Assembly: GCA_022709425.1 (NCBI GenBank) | Contig: JAKLIW010000021.1 | Span: forward strand, 1 to 32,802 | Reading direction: 5' to 3' | DNA: 32,802 nucleotides | DNA from: a bacterium | Lineage (GTDB): Bacteria; UBP6; UBA1177; JAKLFG01 | Shown: piece after piece, positions 32,759 to 32,802 of the stretch | How positions within the stretch are numbered: position 1 is the stretch's first letter | Layout of the letters: each line of letters begins with the position of its first letter | Notes under the pieces: generated by a model | What the model saw: the letters and a program-made list of their open reading frames with translations, nothing else | Database searches by the model: none | Told to the model about the DNA's origin: nothing | Made by a program: the position numbers and the translations under genes

Positions 32759-32802
32759 CAAGAGGGAGGATCCCCTGTTTTTAAGTAGTTGCGGCAACTT
32801 AA

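Noticed and set aside
32561..32797. 78-codon minus-strand frame at the right end
   Set aside because: It overlaps the end of the GIY-YIG gene and has no ribosome binding site or recognisable motif.
1..32802. CRISPR array, tRNA genes, complete insertion sequence or prophage
   Set aside because: No regular repeat-spacer pattern, tRNA cloverleaf, transposase or phage structural gene was seen; the only repeats are the two REP-like copies and short direct repeats.

Overview
The window reads as a chromosomal stretch of a Gram-negative, probably anaerobic bacterium. It has outer-membrane and lipoprotein genes (TolC-like, MlaC-like, several lipoboxes), good GGAGG ribosome binding sites, TTGACA/TATAAT-type promoters and a selenocysteine-type NAD-linked formate dehydrogenase. 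The J-like protein architecture, the Asp/Pro-rich linkers on Cys-rich surface proteins and a C-terminal CGC motif recall Myxococcota/deltaproteobacterial-type or related candidate lineages. That placement is inference from protein style, not from a marker search.

Layout. 1-110: 3' end of a 5S rRNA gene and its terminator. 127-4039 (minus): xerC/D-type recombinase, a J-like protein and a divergent Hsp70, in one operon. 4156-6156 (minus): transketolase, divergent from a secreted subtilisin-like protease (6318-8369) and a periplasmic ankyrin protein (8441-9385). 9415-11425: rpsB-tsf with a structured leader and a strong terminator that lies inside the 5' part of the next reading frame. 11443-15794: TolC-like, MlaC-like, QueH, a small lipoprotein and aspartate kinase, joined by four consecutive 4-nt stop/start overlaps. 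15882-17147: Cys-rich EGF-like lipoprotein. 17167-20316 (minus): a large glutamine synthetase and a multi-spanning membrane protein. 20466-22664: YciB-like protein, small CDF transporter (minus) and a PAS-GGDEF diguanylate cyclase.

22733-27717 is the metabolic highlight: a NuoE-NuoF fusion, a formate dehydrogenase catalytic subunit read through an in-frame UGA (Sec352, with a SECIS-like hairpin 11 nt downstream, as in E. coli fdhF), and a ferritin-like protein. The fused NuoE domain has lost two of its four cluster cysteines. An annotation pipeline would split the formate dehydrogenase into two proteins.

27745-32802 is an accessory zone. A DUF5678-like small protein and a retropepsin-like protease with a C-terminal SEC-C zinc motif form a two-gene unit with its own near-consensus promoter, bracketed by two identical 24-nt palindromic repeats. 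Then follow a TPR-like conserved protein, a sharp fall in G+C at about 29.46 kb marked by three copies of ATTTAGATG, a Sel1-repeat lipoprotein, a G-quadruplex-type tract, a GIY-YIG protein with a possible PUA/EVE-like C-terminal half, and a possible 41-residue ORF. The best candidates for something little described are the DUF5678/retropepsin-SEC-C pair, the GIY-YIG fusion, and the Hsp70 with a J-like partner that lacks HPD.
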